Program-made: the position numbers and the translations under genes
Origin: an uncultured Clostridia bacterium
Lineage (GTDB): Bacteria; Bacillota; Clostridia; Christensenellales; UBA1242
NCBI GenBank assembly: GCA_930990975.1
Contig: CAKNRR010000011.1
Location: forward strand, 1-45,046
Length of the DNA stretch: 45,046 bases
Reading direction: 5' to 3'
The notes under the pieces: generated by a model
What the model was told of the DNA's origin: nothing
Database searches by the model: none
Seen by the model: the letters and a program-made list of their open reading frames with translations, nothing else
Shown here: positions 1-7,839 of the stretch, in pieces
Layout: every line of letters starts with the position of its first letter
Position numbering within the stretch: the stretch's first letter is position 1

Positions 1-12
1 TCACCTCCTCTT
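1..12 (-). promoter_or_regulatory. Ribosome binding site of a gene beyond the left edge
   Basis: Read on the minus strand the first bases of the window are GAGGAGGTGA, a near-perfect Shine-Dalgarno sequence. Its start codon must lie just outside the window, so another minus-strand gene follows the sigma-like gene at 155-886. Nothing of its protein is visible. Confidence 0.6.
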
Positions 13-23
13 AATTTTCTCAA

Positions 24-55
24 CAAAAAAAGAACTGTCGGCGGATAACAGTTCT
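24..55 (-). terminator. Intrinsic terminator or attenuator
   Basis: An 8-bp inverted repeat (AGAACTGT at 31-38, ACAGTTCT at 48-55) is followed on the minus strand by seven Ts. It lies between the end of the sigma-like gene and the ribosome binding site of the off-window gene. It can end the upstream transcript or act as a leader attenuator for the next gene. The spacing alone does not say which. Confidence 0.6.
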
Positions 56-154
56 CTATTTCGTTTTATATTTATAGCCCCTCATTGTATAGGACAAAAA
101 TAAGCAAAAAATTAAGGCATTTTTAGAGTTTTATGTTAAATTTTAAAAAAATTT

Positions 155-886
155 TTATTTTAAAGCCTTTTCTTTCAGTTTTTCAATAAAATCATCAACC
201 ATTTTTAACACTTGCATAACATTTCCTTTAAAAGTTTTAAGTTTTTCAAAGTGAGCCTCAATTCCATATTCTGCAAATGCTTTGTTTGTATTTTTAATCC
301 AATTATCGTCAAGATTAGAGTAGTCGATTTGTTTGCTTAATTGCTCTTTAATGTTTTTATTTGCACCAGTCTTTATTGTGCGTGAAATTGCTTTCTTAAT
401 CTCTTTTATCAAATCTTGCACATCATTCAAATTTACTTTAAATTGACCAGTTTTTCTTATTTCTTCAATATATTGTTTAAATCCTTGTTCGGTTTCAAGT
501 TGTAGATTATAAAATTCTTCTGTGTCTTTAAATTCTTTATCATTACAAAGAAAAGTGCGATAATTTAAGAAAATCGTATCAAGTCTTCCATTGATAGCAG
601 CAGGGCTAATACCTAACTTTTCGGCAATATCTTTTTGCTTAACACCAGTCATATAGTCAAGCAAAATTTCTCTGTCTTCTTGTGGCAGTTTATAAATGTT
701 TCTATACAAAACTTTTGTATTAATTTTCTTTTGCCATTCATCTTCGGCGGAAACAGAGTAGTGCCCATGATTTGCAATAACATTTTCTACATCTTGACCA
801 GTTTTCTGTTCAATCTGTGAAAAATTAACTTCGTGCCTTCTTGCTTTTCTTTCCAAGCTTTCTATACTAGGTTGTTTATCTTCCAT
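155..886 (-). CDS. Sigma-70 region 4-like HTH protein
   Basis: A 243-aa protein whose central part (about residues 65-110, LPQEDREILLDYMTGVKQ then DIAEKLGISPAAINGRL) reads like the helix-turn-helix of sigma factor region 4 or of ICE and phage sigma-like regulators. The rest is charged and helical, with a lysine-rich C-terminus. No region 2 core-binding motif is apparent, so it is unlikely to be a complete sigma factor. The ATG follows GAGG by eight bases. It lies downstream of the HEPN and MmeI-like genes on the same strand with short gaps, so it may be co-transcribed with them. It could be a transcriptional regulator of this cluster. No specific function is claimed. Confidence 0.65.
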   Translation of the reverse strand: MEDKQPSIESLERKARRHEVNFSQIEQKTGQDVENVIANHGHYSVSAEDEWQKKINTKVLYRNIYKLPQEDREILLDYMTGVKQKDIAEKLGISPAAINGRLDTIFLNYRTFLCNDKEFKDTEEFYNLQLETEQGFKQYIEEIRKTGQFKVNLNDVQDLIKEIKKAISRTIKTGANKNIKEQLSKQIDYSNLDDNWIKNTNKAFAEYGIEAHFEKLKTFKGNVMQVLKMVDDFIEKLKEKALK

Positions 887-924
887 ATTTTATACCTCAA
901 AAATTAAGATTAATGGTTAAACTA

Positions 925-2280
925 TCAAAAATTATATCTTGATTTTATAATTTCTTTTATTTCTGACAAAGTATAATCTGCTTCCTCAAAAATCATACAT
1001 TCTATTAAAACCAAACCAACCAAAAATGCACAAATTGAAGGATTAGTAAATTCAATAACGCCTCCGTGAGCATCATTATTTCTAAATTTTGAAAATTCAT
1101 CACCTAATAATTTTTCGTTTTTCAATCCATATCTATGTAGAATTTTTGTTAAAAAATTATCAATAGCTGGCTGGTAATGTCCTAAACATCTATTATATTG
1201 GGTAGCAACAGAATTTAAATCATTATAAAGAACTTCTATGATATGTTTGTAGTATTTCTTATAATTCTTATTTAATTTTTCTTTTTCAATTTTTTCATCT
1301 AGAATTTGTTTTATATACTCAATACTATTTATCTTAAATTTATCTTTTTCGGGCAATGTTTTAAAAATAAGTTCATAGTTATGTTCAAATGCTCCACAAA
1401 CTTTTATATAACTTTCAGGTGTAATGTATTTTGCTTCAAAGTTATCTTTTGCAATAAAATTATAATTCAAATCATTTTCAGTAATTTTTGAAAATAGTTT
1501 TCCAATATTGGGCACTAAATTATTTATTGTATAAGATAATTTTATATCATTTAGTTTAGCAGTATTATCAATAAAATACCCGATTTTATCGAAATTTCCA
1601 TTTGAACTTTTCAATCCAACTTCAATTTCCTCAAAATAAATATCTTTTTGTTTTATTAAGAACTGAAAAAATTTACGAACAGAGATATATAATGGTAAAA
1701 TCTCTTTAATGTCTTTTTCTTCTTCAAAATGAATTTCAAAGTAAGAAACTAATTTGCCCAAATCTTCATCTTTCGGATTAATAGTTCCTGGCCAATATAC
1801 ACCAAATTTGCAATGAATTTGCTCTTGATTAATAGTAGTTTCAAAATCCACATCTGTTTCATCAAAACTTTTTAGTATAATTTTTTTTGAACCATCAAAT
1901 TTAGCTTTTAAATTTCTTGCACTATCATATTTTACTTTTTGTATAGGGGGAAATAATAAGTTAACTATTTTCCCCTTAAATAATAATCTATTAAATTTAT
2001 TTTTAATCGGCCCAGCATATCTTGGAATAAATATCATTGATGGGTAAATGACAGCAGTATCATCTATAATATTATTTCGGCAAATATTATTATATAAACC
2101 AACTAATCCACCAGTCGTAAGATTTGCCATTAAAAATTCTTCTTTCTTTTCCATGCCTAATCCTACGCCTTCATCTTCTAATAAATTGAGATTTAACTTT
2201 TTCCCATCATAATAAAACGAATATTTGTCATTTTTACTAAAAACATCACTTATAAAGCCACTAAATTGATAATTTTCCAC
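925..2280 (-). CDS. ApeA-like HEPN domain protein, probable abortive-infection effector
   Basis: A 451-aa protein. The C-terminal part holds an R-x4-H signature (FRNNDAHGG, near residue 400), the catalytic motif of HEPN ribonucleases. The N-terminal 230 residues are beta-rich, and a segment near residues 185-225 (LPLYISVRKFFQFLIKQKD) resembles the N-terminal domain of ApeA-type proteins. ApeA proteins are anti-phage factors thought to cleave RNA on infection. This one is shorter than the roughly 580 aa I recall for ApeA. The start is GTG, chosen because GAGGGAG lies six bases upstream. It begins 13 bases after the MmeI-like gene ends, which suggests one transcript. It could instead be an unrelated HEPN protein, but the R-x4-H motif is clear. 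Confidence 0.65.
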   Translation of the reverse strand: MENYQFSGFISDVFSKNDKYSFYYDGKKLNLNLLEDEGVGLGMEKKEEFLMANLTTGGLVGLYNNICRNNIIDDTAVIYPSMIFIPRYAGPIKNKFNRLLFKGKIVNLLFPPIQKVKYDSARNLKAKFDGSKKIILKSFDETDVDFETTINQEQIHCKFGVYWPGTINPKDEDLGKLVSYFEIHFEEEKDIKEILPLYISVRKFFQFLIKQKDIYFEEIEVGLKSSNGNFDKIGYFIDNTAKLNDIKLSYTINNLVPNIGKLFSKITENDLNYNFIAKDNFEAKYITPESYIKVCGAFEHNYELIFKTLPEKDKFKINSIEYIKQILDEKIEKEKLNKNYKKYYKHIIEVLYNDLNSVATQYNRCLGHYQPAIDNFLTKILHRYGLKNEKLLGDEFSKFRNNDAHGGVIEFTNPSICAFLVGLVLIECMIFEEADYTLSEIKEIIKSRYNF

Positions 2281-2293
2281 TTTTACTCCCTCG

Positions 2294-5035
2294 TTATTTC
2301 TGATACATTTTCATAAGTTCAGAAACACATTCGCTTTCTGTTTTAACTTTTCCCCAAAAACCATAAGCTTCCATAACTGCTTTATCGTTAAGTTGATGTG
2401 CTTTTCTTAATTCTGGTGGCATTGTCACATCATCATAAAGGTCAGCAAGAGAACAATCTTTATAAATTGCTCTTGCAGCTAAAATTGCTTGTGCAGTCTT
2501 TTCAATTTTTGCTTGTTGTTCTTTTGTTGGATTAGGCCAAGGGAAATTGTTATATACAATATCTTTTGCATAACGATAATCACTTTTTAATCTTCCACAT
2601 AATGTTCTCATCCAAGCGTTATGAACATTTGATGTAAGAATACCAAAATGATAAATATTTGCATTAGGTATTAAAAACAATAGGTCACTAGCTATAACAT
2701 TTTTATCAAGAAAACCAATAGGAATATATTTTCGCTTTTCAGATGATGTTTTAGGAATTGCTATATAATCTGAATTTGGTTGAGCGATTTGACAAAAAAG
2801 AGTTGGCGTTTCTGCAAATTTTCTTGTCCCTTCAGCCTTACTTTCTAATCTAAATTTTTTTACAAATTCAATTCGTTTCATAACTGTCGGACATTGTTTT
2901 AATTCGTGTGGATTTGCACCCATTAACCATAAACACCATCTAGATTTATTATTTAAAAATTCATACGCACCAATATAAGGGTGTATCCATTTTTCAGAAA
3001 GTGGTTCTTTTTTAATAAGTTCTTCTTTTTCTTCATCTGTAAGAACAAATCCTCCACCATCTCTTGGCATACTACCAAATCTTATTTGTGGGACATCACA
3101 AATAGGAGTTGACCTACTTTCTATAAATTTATCTTCAGCATCCATTAAATAAGAATTTATATTTGAAACTATACGAGCTCTATCGTTATCATAAATTATT
3201 TTAGATTTTCTATTAACAAAAGAAAATCCAACAATAACACAATGAACTCTTGCTTTTTGCTGTGCTTCGCTATCCCACACAAAGGTTCTATATGCAAACT
3301 GAATTTTAATACCTTTTTCAAATAAAGGTTTCCACATTGTGACCGCTTGTTGCCCTTGACATATTGAATTAGTTGAAACAAAAGCAACTTCTATTGATGT
3401 TCCTTTAATATAATCAGTTGCTTTATAATACCAACCAGAAACAAAATCCAGTTCTCCAACACCTTTTACATCTCCAACAACAGCAGTAATATCTTGTTTT
3501 TGTTCTCTTGACATCATCATTCCACCAACAAAAGGCGGATTCCCCATTATATAAGAAAGTTTTTGTTTTGATATAACATCATTCCAATCAATTCGTAGTG
3601 CATTCCCCTCAACAATATTTGCATAAGACTTTAATGGGAAGAACTCAAGCTGTTGATTAACAATTTCTTCTGTTTCTTTCATCATTTGAGACTCGGATAT
3701 CCACAGTGCTGTCTTTGCAACAGTGACTGCAAAGTCATTTATCTCAATTCCATAAAACTGTCCAATTGATACTTTTATTACATCTCCGAAGTCAATCATA
3801 GTTTGTCCACGAGTTTGTGCAATTAAAGCTTCGTTTTCTAATCTTCTTAATGAGATATATGTTTCTGTCAGAAAGTTTCCAGAACCGCAAGCAGGGTCAA
3901 GAAAGGTTAATGTAGAAAGCTTATTCCTAAAAGCTTCCAATTGCTGTTTTCTTGTTTTTTCAACCTTAATTTCTTTTATTTTTTCTAATTCATCTTTTAA
4001 ATTGTCTAAAAATAATGGGTCTATGACTTTATGAATATTCTCAATAGAAGTGTAGTGCATTCCTCCACTTCTACGAGTTTCTGGGTTTAGTGTGCTTTCA
4101 AAAACAGCACCAAAAATAGTAGGACTAATTTCACTCCAGTCAAAATTTTCGCTTGCTTTATGTAAAAGAATATCAATAATCTCATCTGTCAAATGTGGGA
4201 TAATGATATTTTCATTAGCAAACAAACCACCATTTACATAAGGAAATTTTGCAAGTTCATCATCTAGATATTTATCTCTATCTTCAATCTTTGTGTCCAA
4301 GACTTTAAATAAATCAATCAAAGCCCTTCTAGTGTCTTTAACTTGAAAACCTTGTAAATAATTGTGAAAAGTCAACTTTTCGCCGAACAAACCACTATCT
4401 TCAGCATAAAGACAAAATACAAGTCTTACACAAAGTTCGTTAAGGCTCTTTAATTCTTGCTCATCTTTTTCGTTGTATTGTTTAAGTAAGGCGTCATAAA
4501 GAATACCAACAATTTCACCAGCCTTAATGGATATTTCCATTTCTTTTTTAATATTTTCATTTTGACTATTTACAATAAATTGTAAGCGATAATATTCCTT
4601 TGGAAGATTTTTAAGCAATATACTTTCAGGTTCTCCATTAGGTTTTTCCATATCATATATTAAAAACTCTTGGAAATTACAAGTAATAATCCATCTTGGT
4701 CTTTTAGAGTATGGAAGGTCGGCAGAATACCTTTTCGCTTGTTGAAATGGAGTAAGAAGAGTTCCATCTGCTTGTCTTATTGCTTTTCTTAAATCTCGGT
4801 CTCTACTTTTTTGTTCAATTAAAACATGTGTAGCAGAAATATAGCCATCAATAAAACTTGTATGGTCAAGCATAACTTTATCTTCAAAAGAAATATATTG
4901 TTCCGGATTGTCAACACCCAAAACTTTATTTAATAAAGTCAACCAAAAAACTTGACTTTGTCCTTTTTCATAACCTTTATCAGCCCAAAAATTTGCAAAT
5001 TCTTTTGCTTGTTTTCTTATCTCCAAATCGTTCAT
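2294..5035 (-). CDS. MmeI-like type IIL restriction-modification enzyme
   Basis: A 913-aa single-chain enzyme that should both cut and methylate DNA. The N-terminus carries a PD-(D/E)XK nuclease signature with Asp63, Glu74 and Lys76 (IDGYISATHVLIEQK), spaced as in MmeI. A helical connector follows, then an N6-adenine methyltransferase with the SAM motif FLDPACGSGNF near residue 378 and the catalytic motif NPPF near 496. The remaining C-terminal part would hold the target recognition domain. The length matches MmeI (about 919 aa, from memory). In this family only one strand of the site is methylated, and no separate methylase is needed. The ATG follows TGGAG by nine bases, and an extended -10 promoter lies just upstream. 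All catalytic motifs are present, so the gene looks intact. The recognition site cannot be predicted from sequence alone. Confidence 0.85.
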   Translation of the reverse strand: MNDLEIRKQAKEFANFWADKGYEKGQSQVFWLTLLNKVLGVDNPEQYISFEDKVMLDHTSFIDGYISATHVLIEQKSRDRDLRKAIRQADGTLLTPFQQAKRYSADLPYSKRPRWIITCNFQEFLIYDMEKPNGEPESILLKNLPKEYYRLQFIVNSQNENIKKEMEISIKAGEIVGILYDALLKQYNEKDEQELKSLNELCVRLVFCLYAEDSGLFGEKLTFHNYLQGFQVKDTRRALIDLFKVLDTKIEDRDKYLDDELAKFPYVNGGLFANENIIIPHLTDEIIDILLHKASENFDWSEISPTIFGAVFESTLNPETRRSGGMHYTSIENIHKVIDPLFLDNLKDELEKIKEIKVEKTRKQQLEAFRNKLSTLTFLDPACGSGNFLTETYISLRRLENEALIAQTRGQTMIDFGDVIKVSIGQFYGIEINDFAVTVAKTALWISESQMMKETEEIVNQQLEFFPLKSYANIVEGNALRIDWNDVISKQKLSYIMGNPPFVGGMMMSREQKQDITAVVGDVKGVGELDFVSGWYYKATDYIKGTSIEVAFVSTNSICQGQQAVTMWKPLFEKGIKIQFAYRTFVWDSEAQQKARVHCVIVGFSFVNRKSKIIYDNDRARIVSNINSYLMDAEDKFIESRSTPICDVPQIRFGSMPRDGGGFVLTDEEKEELIKKEPLSEKWIHPYIGAYEFLNNKSRWCLWLMGANPHELKQCPTVMKRIEFVKKFRLESKAEGTRKFAETPTLFCQIAQPNSDYIAIPKTSSEKRKYIPIGFLDKNVIASDLLFLIPNANIYHFGILTSNVHNAWMRTLCGRLKSDYRYAKDIVYNNFPWPNPTKEQQAKIEKTAQAILAARAIYKDCSLADLYDDVTMPPELRKAHQLNDKAVMEAYGFWGKVKTESECVSELMKMYQK

Positions 5036-5056
5036 AAGTAAATCTCCATAAAACGA

Positions 5057-5065
5057 TTATACCAT
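5057..5065 (-). promoter_or_regulatory. Extended -10 promoter of the MmeI-like gene
   Basis: On the minus strand the sequence reads TGGTATAAT, a perfect extended -10 element, about 20 bases upstream of the start codon. No good -35 hexamer sits at 16-18 bases, as is common for extended -10 promoters. Confidence 0.6.
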
Positions 5066-5149
5066 ACAATTTTTCAAAATTAACTATTCTTCTACAAAAT
5101 TTATGAAAATTATTGGTAAATAGAAAATTAATTTATAAATTATTTTTAT

Positions 5150-5179
5150 TGTAAAAATTGCATTAGGTTTTTCTAATGC
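5150..5179 (-). terminator. Terminator of the AbiL-like pair
   Basis: A 7-bp inverted repeat (GCATTAG at 5160-5166, CTAATGC at 5173-5179) is followed on the minus strand by AATTTTT. It lies just after the stop of the RloB-like gene and before the MmeI-like promoter, separating the two transcription units. Confidence 0.55.
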
Positions 5180-5187
5180 TATCTTTG

Positions 5188-5811
5188 CTATTCTTCTTTT
5201 TTATATGTCAATAAAACATCTAATAAATCAGAAATTTCAGTGTAAGGATTTTTATCCAATGCGCTTTGTTCTTTGTCATACATTTGGTTTTTTAAATCTG
5301 AATTATTGATAGCTATACCGAACTTTTCTTGTAAATTATATTCTTTAACAATGTCATAGCTCTCTGTATATTGTGGAACATATTTCTTTAATTGTTCTTT
5401 TACTTTTTGTGAAGATATTTCTGGCTTAGGATGTTTTGTAAAATAATATAGTAGCCACACTTCAAAACAAGGATTTGATAAAATAAATTCCACTTGGAAT
5501 TTCTTTTTAACTCTCTTTTTCTCGTCTTCGACTTTCTGAAATTGAGAATCCGATAAATCTAAATCTACTAAACAGAAAACTCTATCACCAAGTCTATTAT
5601 CTAATTGCATATCATCAATAACTTGTCTAGCTTTCTTGGCCATACTTTTAGGGTCAGTAGCTTCAGATGGAACAATTTTTAAATTGTATGGATTTTCTCT
5701 TTTAATAAAATGATTAAAGTATTTAGTCTCGGTCTTATTTCTTCCTTCACAAATAAGGACAATTATTGGATTTCGTTTTTTTGAAAATTTGACTTTTGTA
5801 TGCCTAACCAT
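5188..5811 (-). CDS. RloB family protein (AbiL-like second component)
   Basis: A 207-aa protein of the RloB family. It opens with a strand ending in a conserved Glu-Gly (VLICEGRNKTETKYFNHF), then has an Asp-rich strand (FCLVDLDLSDSQF) and a segment SNPCFEVWLLYYF typical of RloB. These fit a TOPRIM-like metal-binding fold, so a nuclease-like effector role is likely. RloB proteins pair with an RloA-type ATPase, and the pair corresponds to the lactococcal AbiL abortive-infection system. Its ATG overlaps the stop of the ATPase gene as TAATG, and the ribosome binding site AAGGAGG lies inside the last ATPase codons. The two proteins are therefore made by coupled translation. A consensus promoter upstream of the ATPase drives both. 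Confidence 0.8.
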   Translation of the reverse strand: MVRHTKVKFSKKRNPIIVLICEGRNKTETKYFNHFIKRENPYNLKIVPSEATDPKSMAKKARQVIDDMQLDNRLGDRVFCLVDLDLSDSQFQKVEDEKKRVKKKFQVEFILSNPCFEVWLLYYFTKHPKPEISSQKVKEQLKKYVPQYTESYDIVKEYNLQEKFGIAINNSDLKNQMYDKEQSALDKNPYTEISDLLDVLLTYKKEE

Positions 5812-7082
5812 TATCCCTCCTTAATAAAAGGGATACCGCCATATCTTCCAAGCAAATATGCCTTTTCTATATTTTCATCTTTTCTTGGAGAGAAATCCGA
5901 AAGAGCATACATTTCCGTTGTGGCAGTATTATTATTTCTTTCCGTAAACCATATTTCATCTCTTCTAAATATATCAAGGTTAAGTAAATTTGTATCATGC
6001 GTATTACAAATCAGCTGAGCATTATTTTTATTTAATTCATTATCATAAAACTTCTTAATAATGTATTCCACAAGTAAAGGATGTAAACTCCTATCAATTT
6101 CATCTATAAATAAAGTTTTCCCTTCCTTAAATGTGTAAAATAATGCTGGTGCAAAATGAAATAACTGTTGTGTTCCATCCGATTCTTCAATTAACTCTAA
6201 TGGATAATTAGATGAGTTTTCTCCACTTTTAATATTATGAATGGTTTTAATATTAAATATATCTGAATTACCAAACTTCTTCATTTGCTCAGGGTCACTA
6301 TTAACGATGACATTCATAAGTTTTGTCATTAATTCGGCCTGTTTACCTAACTCTTTTATTTTTTGTGTATTTATTTGGAAATCACTAATACTTATATCGG
6401 CATTATTTAAAAAATCTAAACAAAACTTTTTATATTCTTCCAAGTCATTGTTTTCTATAATATAACTTATGTTATACTTAGTAGGCTGACTAATATCATG
6501 TAAAATGATTATATCATTCAGTATATAATCAACAACTGGTTTTACTTTTTCATAATTCCATGTGGCTGCTGTTAATAAGAATAATTTATTTTTAGTATTC
6601 TTTGTCTTAATTTCATTTAATTGTCTCACATCAGTATTAAATTTGTAATCATTAGTGTTCGTTCTTGTAAATATATTGGTTGGTTTAGCCGAATTATAAA
6701 CATCAAGTTTTTCATCGATAACCTTTTCAAATGTGCAACTAAAACTATAACTATATTTAATATTATTTTTAACAAATGTTAACGAAAATTCTGATGGAAC
6801 ACTCAAAGAATTTTCTCTAAATTTATATGGACTAATTCCTATCCTATTATTTTCTACTAAGTTATTTGACATCATAGAAAAGATTTTTATAAATTCTATA
6901 GCATTTATAAAAGATGTTTTTCCAGAAGCATTGGCTCCATAAATAATCCTTGTTTTTGAAATTCTATCTTTCCCAAAATTAATTAAATTATCTTCGTGTG
7001 ATTTATCCTTGTTTGCCACCATTGAAAAATCACAAGTATCTACATAGGACTTATAATTTTTAAATGTAAAATTTAATAACAT
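5811..7082 (-). CDS. RloA-like AAA ATPase (AbiL-like first component)
   Basis: A 423-aa ABC/SMC-like ATPase of the AAA_21 type. The Walker A motif GANASGKTS lies at residues 49-57, right after the FKNYKSYVD strand typical of RecF/OLD-like ATPases. Near the C-terminus ESDGTQQLFHFAPAL resembles a signature region, and TLFIDEIDRSLHP is the Walker B with its catalytic Glu, followed by ICNTHDTNLL (H-loop). In AbiL-like systems this ATPase is thought to sense infection and control the RloB partner. The open frame extends to a GTG at 7091, but the ATG at 7082 is preferred because GAGGTG lies six bases before it. The gene appears complete and is the first of a two-gene operon. Confidence 0.82.
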   Translation of the reverse strand: MLLNFTFKNYKSYVDTCDFSMVANKDKSHEDNLINFGKDRISKTRIIYGANASGKTSFINAIEFIKIFSMMSNNLVENNRIGISPYKFRENSLSVPSEFSLTFVKNNIKYSYSFSCTFEKVIDEKLDVYNSAKPTNIFTRTNTNDYKFNTDVRQLNEIKTKNTKNKLFLLTAATWNYEKVKPVVDYILNDIIILHDISQPTKYNISYIIENNDLEEYKKFCLDFLNNADISISDFQINTQKIKELGKQAELMTKLMNVIVNSDPEQMKKFGNSDIFNIKTIHNIKSGENSSNYPLELIEESDGTQQLFHFAPALFYTFKEGKTLFIDEIDRSLHPLLVEYIIKKFYDNELNKNNAQLICNTHDTNLLNLDIFRRDEIWFTERNNNTATTEMYALSDFSPRKDENIEKAYLLGRYGGIPFIKEG

Positions 7083-7102
7083 AATAATCACCTCACATTA
7101 GT

Positions 7103-7131
7103 ATTATATTCATTATTAATAAAAATGTCAA
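7103..7131 (-). promoter_or_regulatory. Consensus sigma-A promoter of the AbiL-like operon
   Basis: On the minus strand TTGACA (7126-7131) and TATAAT (7103-7108) are separated by exactly 17 bases. This is a perfect consensus promoter about 20 bases upstream of the ATPase start. It suggests strong constitutive expression, with AbiL toxicity held in check at the protein level. Confidence 0.85.
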
Positions 7132-7203
7132 TACATTTTTAAAATATTATTTCAAATTTTGTGAAAATTATTCAAAATTTATAAAAATATCCTGTATTCA
7201 ATA

Positions 7204-7434
7204 GAATATTTTACACTTAATAATTAAGTTAAGTTCATAAACAACTTTATTAGTTTTAGGCAGTTCTAACACGATTAAATTACTCAAAAATATCACATTT
7301 GCTGTCAACTGCTGTCAAAATCAAATAGCAAAATACAGCAAATATTTTTTGTAATGTTATAACTACCTTTTTTTATCTATGTTTTTAAGATATAGGGCTC
7401 ACACACTTTATTTATAGGGCTCATTCTTGGTAAG
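7204..7434 (+). repeat. Element-end segment, copy 1
   Basis: A gene-free stretch collinear with 44747-44997 in the same orientation. Shared blocks are TTTTAGGCA (7254-7262), the double motif CATTTG-yTGTCAACTG-yTGTCAA (7296-7318, 21 of 23 identical), ACArCAA (7335-7341), TTTTTGT (7346-7352), TTTTAA (7383-7388) and CTTGGTAA (7426-7433). From the end of the TGTCAA block to the last four shared blocks the distances agree within one base (17/16, 28/29, 65/65, 108/109), so the match is homology. Repeated TGTCAA motifs resemble arm-type binding sites of tyrosine integrases. The rest of 7083-7506 shows no gene. Confidence 0.7.
7391..7423 (+). repeat. Two 11-base direct repeats
   Basis: TATAGGGCTCA occurs at 7391-7401 and again at 7413-7423, a 22-base period close to two helical turns. 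They lie inside the element-end segment, where tandem sites for an excisionase or accessory protein would be expected. The copy at the right end keeps only one diverged version (ATATTGAGTTCA). Confidence 0.55.
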
Positions 7435-7506
7435 GAAATTTTAGCGCCTAAAAAAGACTAAATAAAAAACTAAATATACCCCAAAATTATGGAGCCAATC
7501 TAATAT

Positions 7507-7582
7507 GCTAACGTGGCGCAGTAGGTAGCGCATTACATTGGTAATGTAAAGGTCGGCAGTTCGAATCTGCTCGTTAGCTCCA
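7507..7582 (+). tRNA. tRNA-Thr (anticodon GGT)
   Basis: A complete 76-nt cloverleaf. The acceptor stem GCTAACG pairs with CGTTAGC, the D arm is GCGC...GCGC, the anticodon stem is TTACA/TGTAA with loop TTGGTAA giving anticodon GGT, and the T arm is GGCAG-TTCGAAT-CTGC. The discriminator base is T, and the 3' CCA is encoded at 7580-7582. It is on the plus strand, opposite to nearly all protein genes here. The 3' end faces the integrase, a typical target arrangement, but no second copy of the tRNA 3' end is found elsewhere in the window. Its use as an attachment site is therefore unproven. Confidence 0.95.
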
Positions 7583-7590
7583 AGCACATA

Positions 7591-7640
7591 AAACCCTTTA
7601 AAATAAAGGCATTTAACCACTTTAAAGGGTTTTTATTTTT
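7591..7640 (+). terminator. Terminator of the tRNA-Thr gene
   Basis: A perfect 12-bp inverted repeat (AAACCCTTTAAA at 7591-7602, TTTAAAGGGTTT at 7621-7632) with an 18-base loop is followed by a T-rich tail. It begins eight bases after the tRNA CCA. From here to 7804 no gene is seen. Confidence 0.75.
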
Positions 7641-7804
7641 GTCAAAATTTCCTTTTATTTTATGGAGCCATTTTTATTTTTGAACTATCGTCAATATAGA
7701 GATTTTTTAATTATTTTTTATCAAAAGTGAAAAGACTGAAATTTACTATCTATTTCGGTCTAATTCTGTGTAATTGGGGTCAATTGGTCCTACTATGTTT
7801 TTAC

Positions 7805-7836
7805 AAAAAAAAGGAAGTTTAATACTTCCTTTTTTT
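7805..7836 (-). terminator. Terminator of the ABC exporter operon
   Basis: AGGAAGT (7812-7818) pairs with ACTTCCT (7824-7830) around a 5-base loop, flanked by seven As on the left and a T run on the right. It can work in both directions and sits four bases beyond the stop of the permease gene. Confidence 0.8.
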
Positions 7837-7839
7837 AAT

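Noticed and set aside
66-84. ATAGCCCCTCA near the left edge as another copy of TATAGGGCTCA
   Set aside because: The strings differ in the central bases in either orientation, and no neighbouring sequence matches.
155-886. Full sigma factor
   Set aside because: Only a region 4-like HTH is visible. No region 2 core-binding or -10 recognition segment could be found.
7507-7582. Possible duplication of the tRNA-Thr 3' end as an att site at the right end
   Set aside because: No copy of the T-arm or acceptor sequence was found between 44.6 and 45.0 kb or elsewhere. The GGTAAAGGCTCG near 44992 matches only a few bases of the tRNA.
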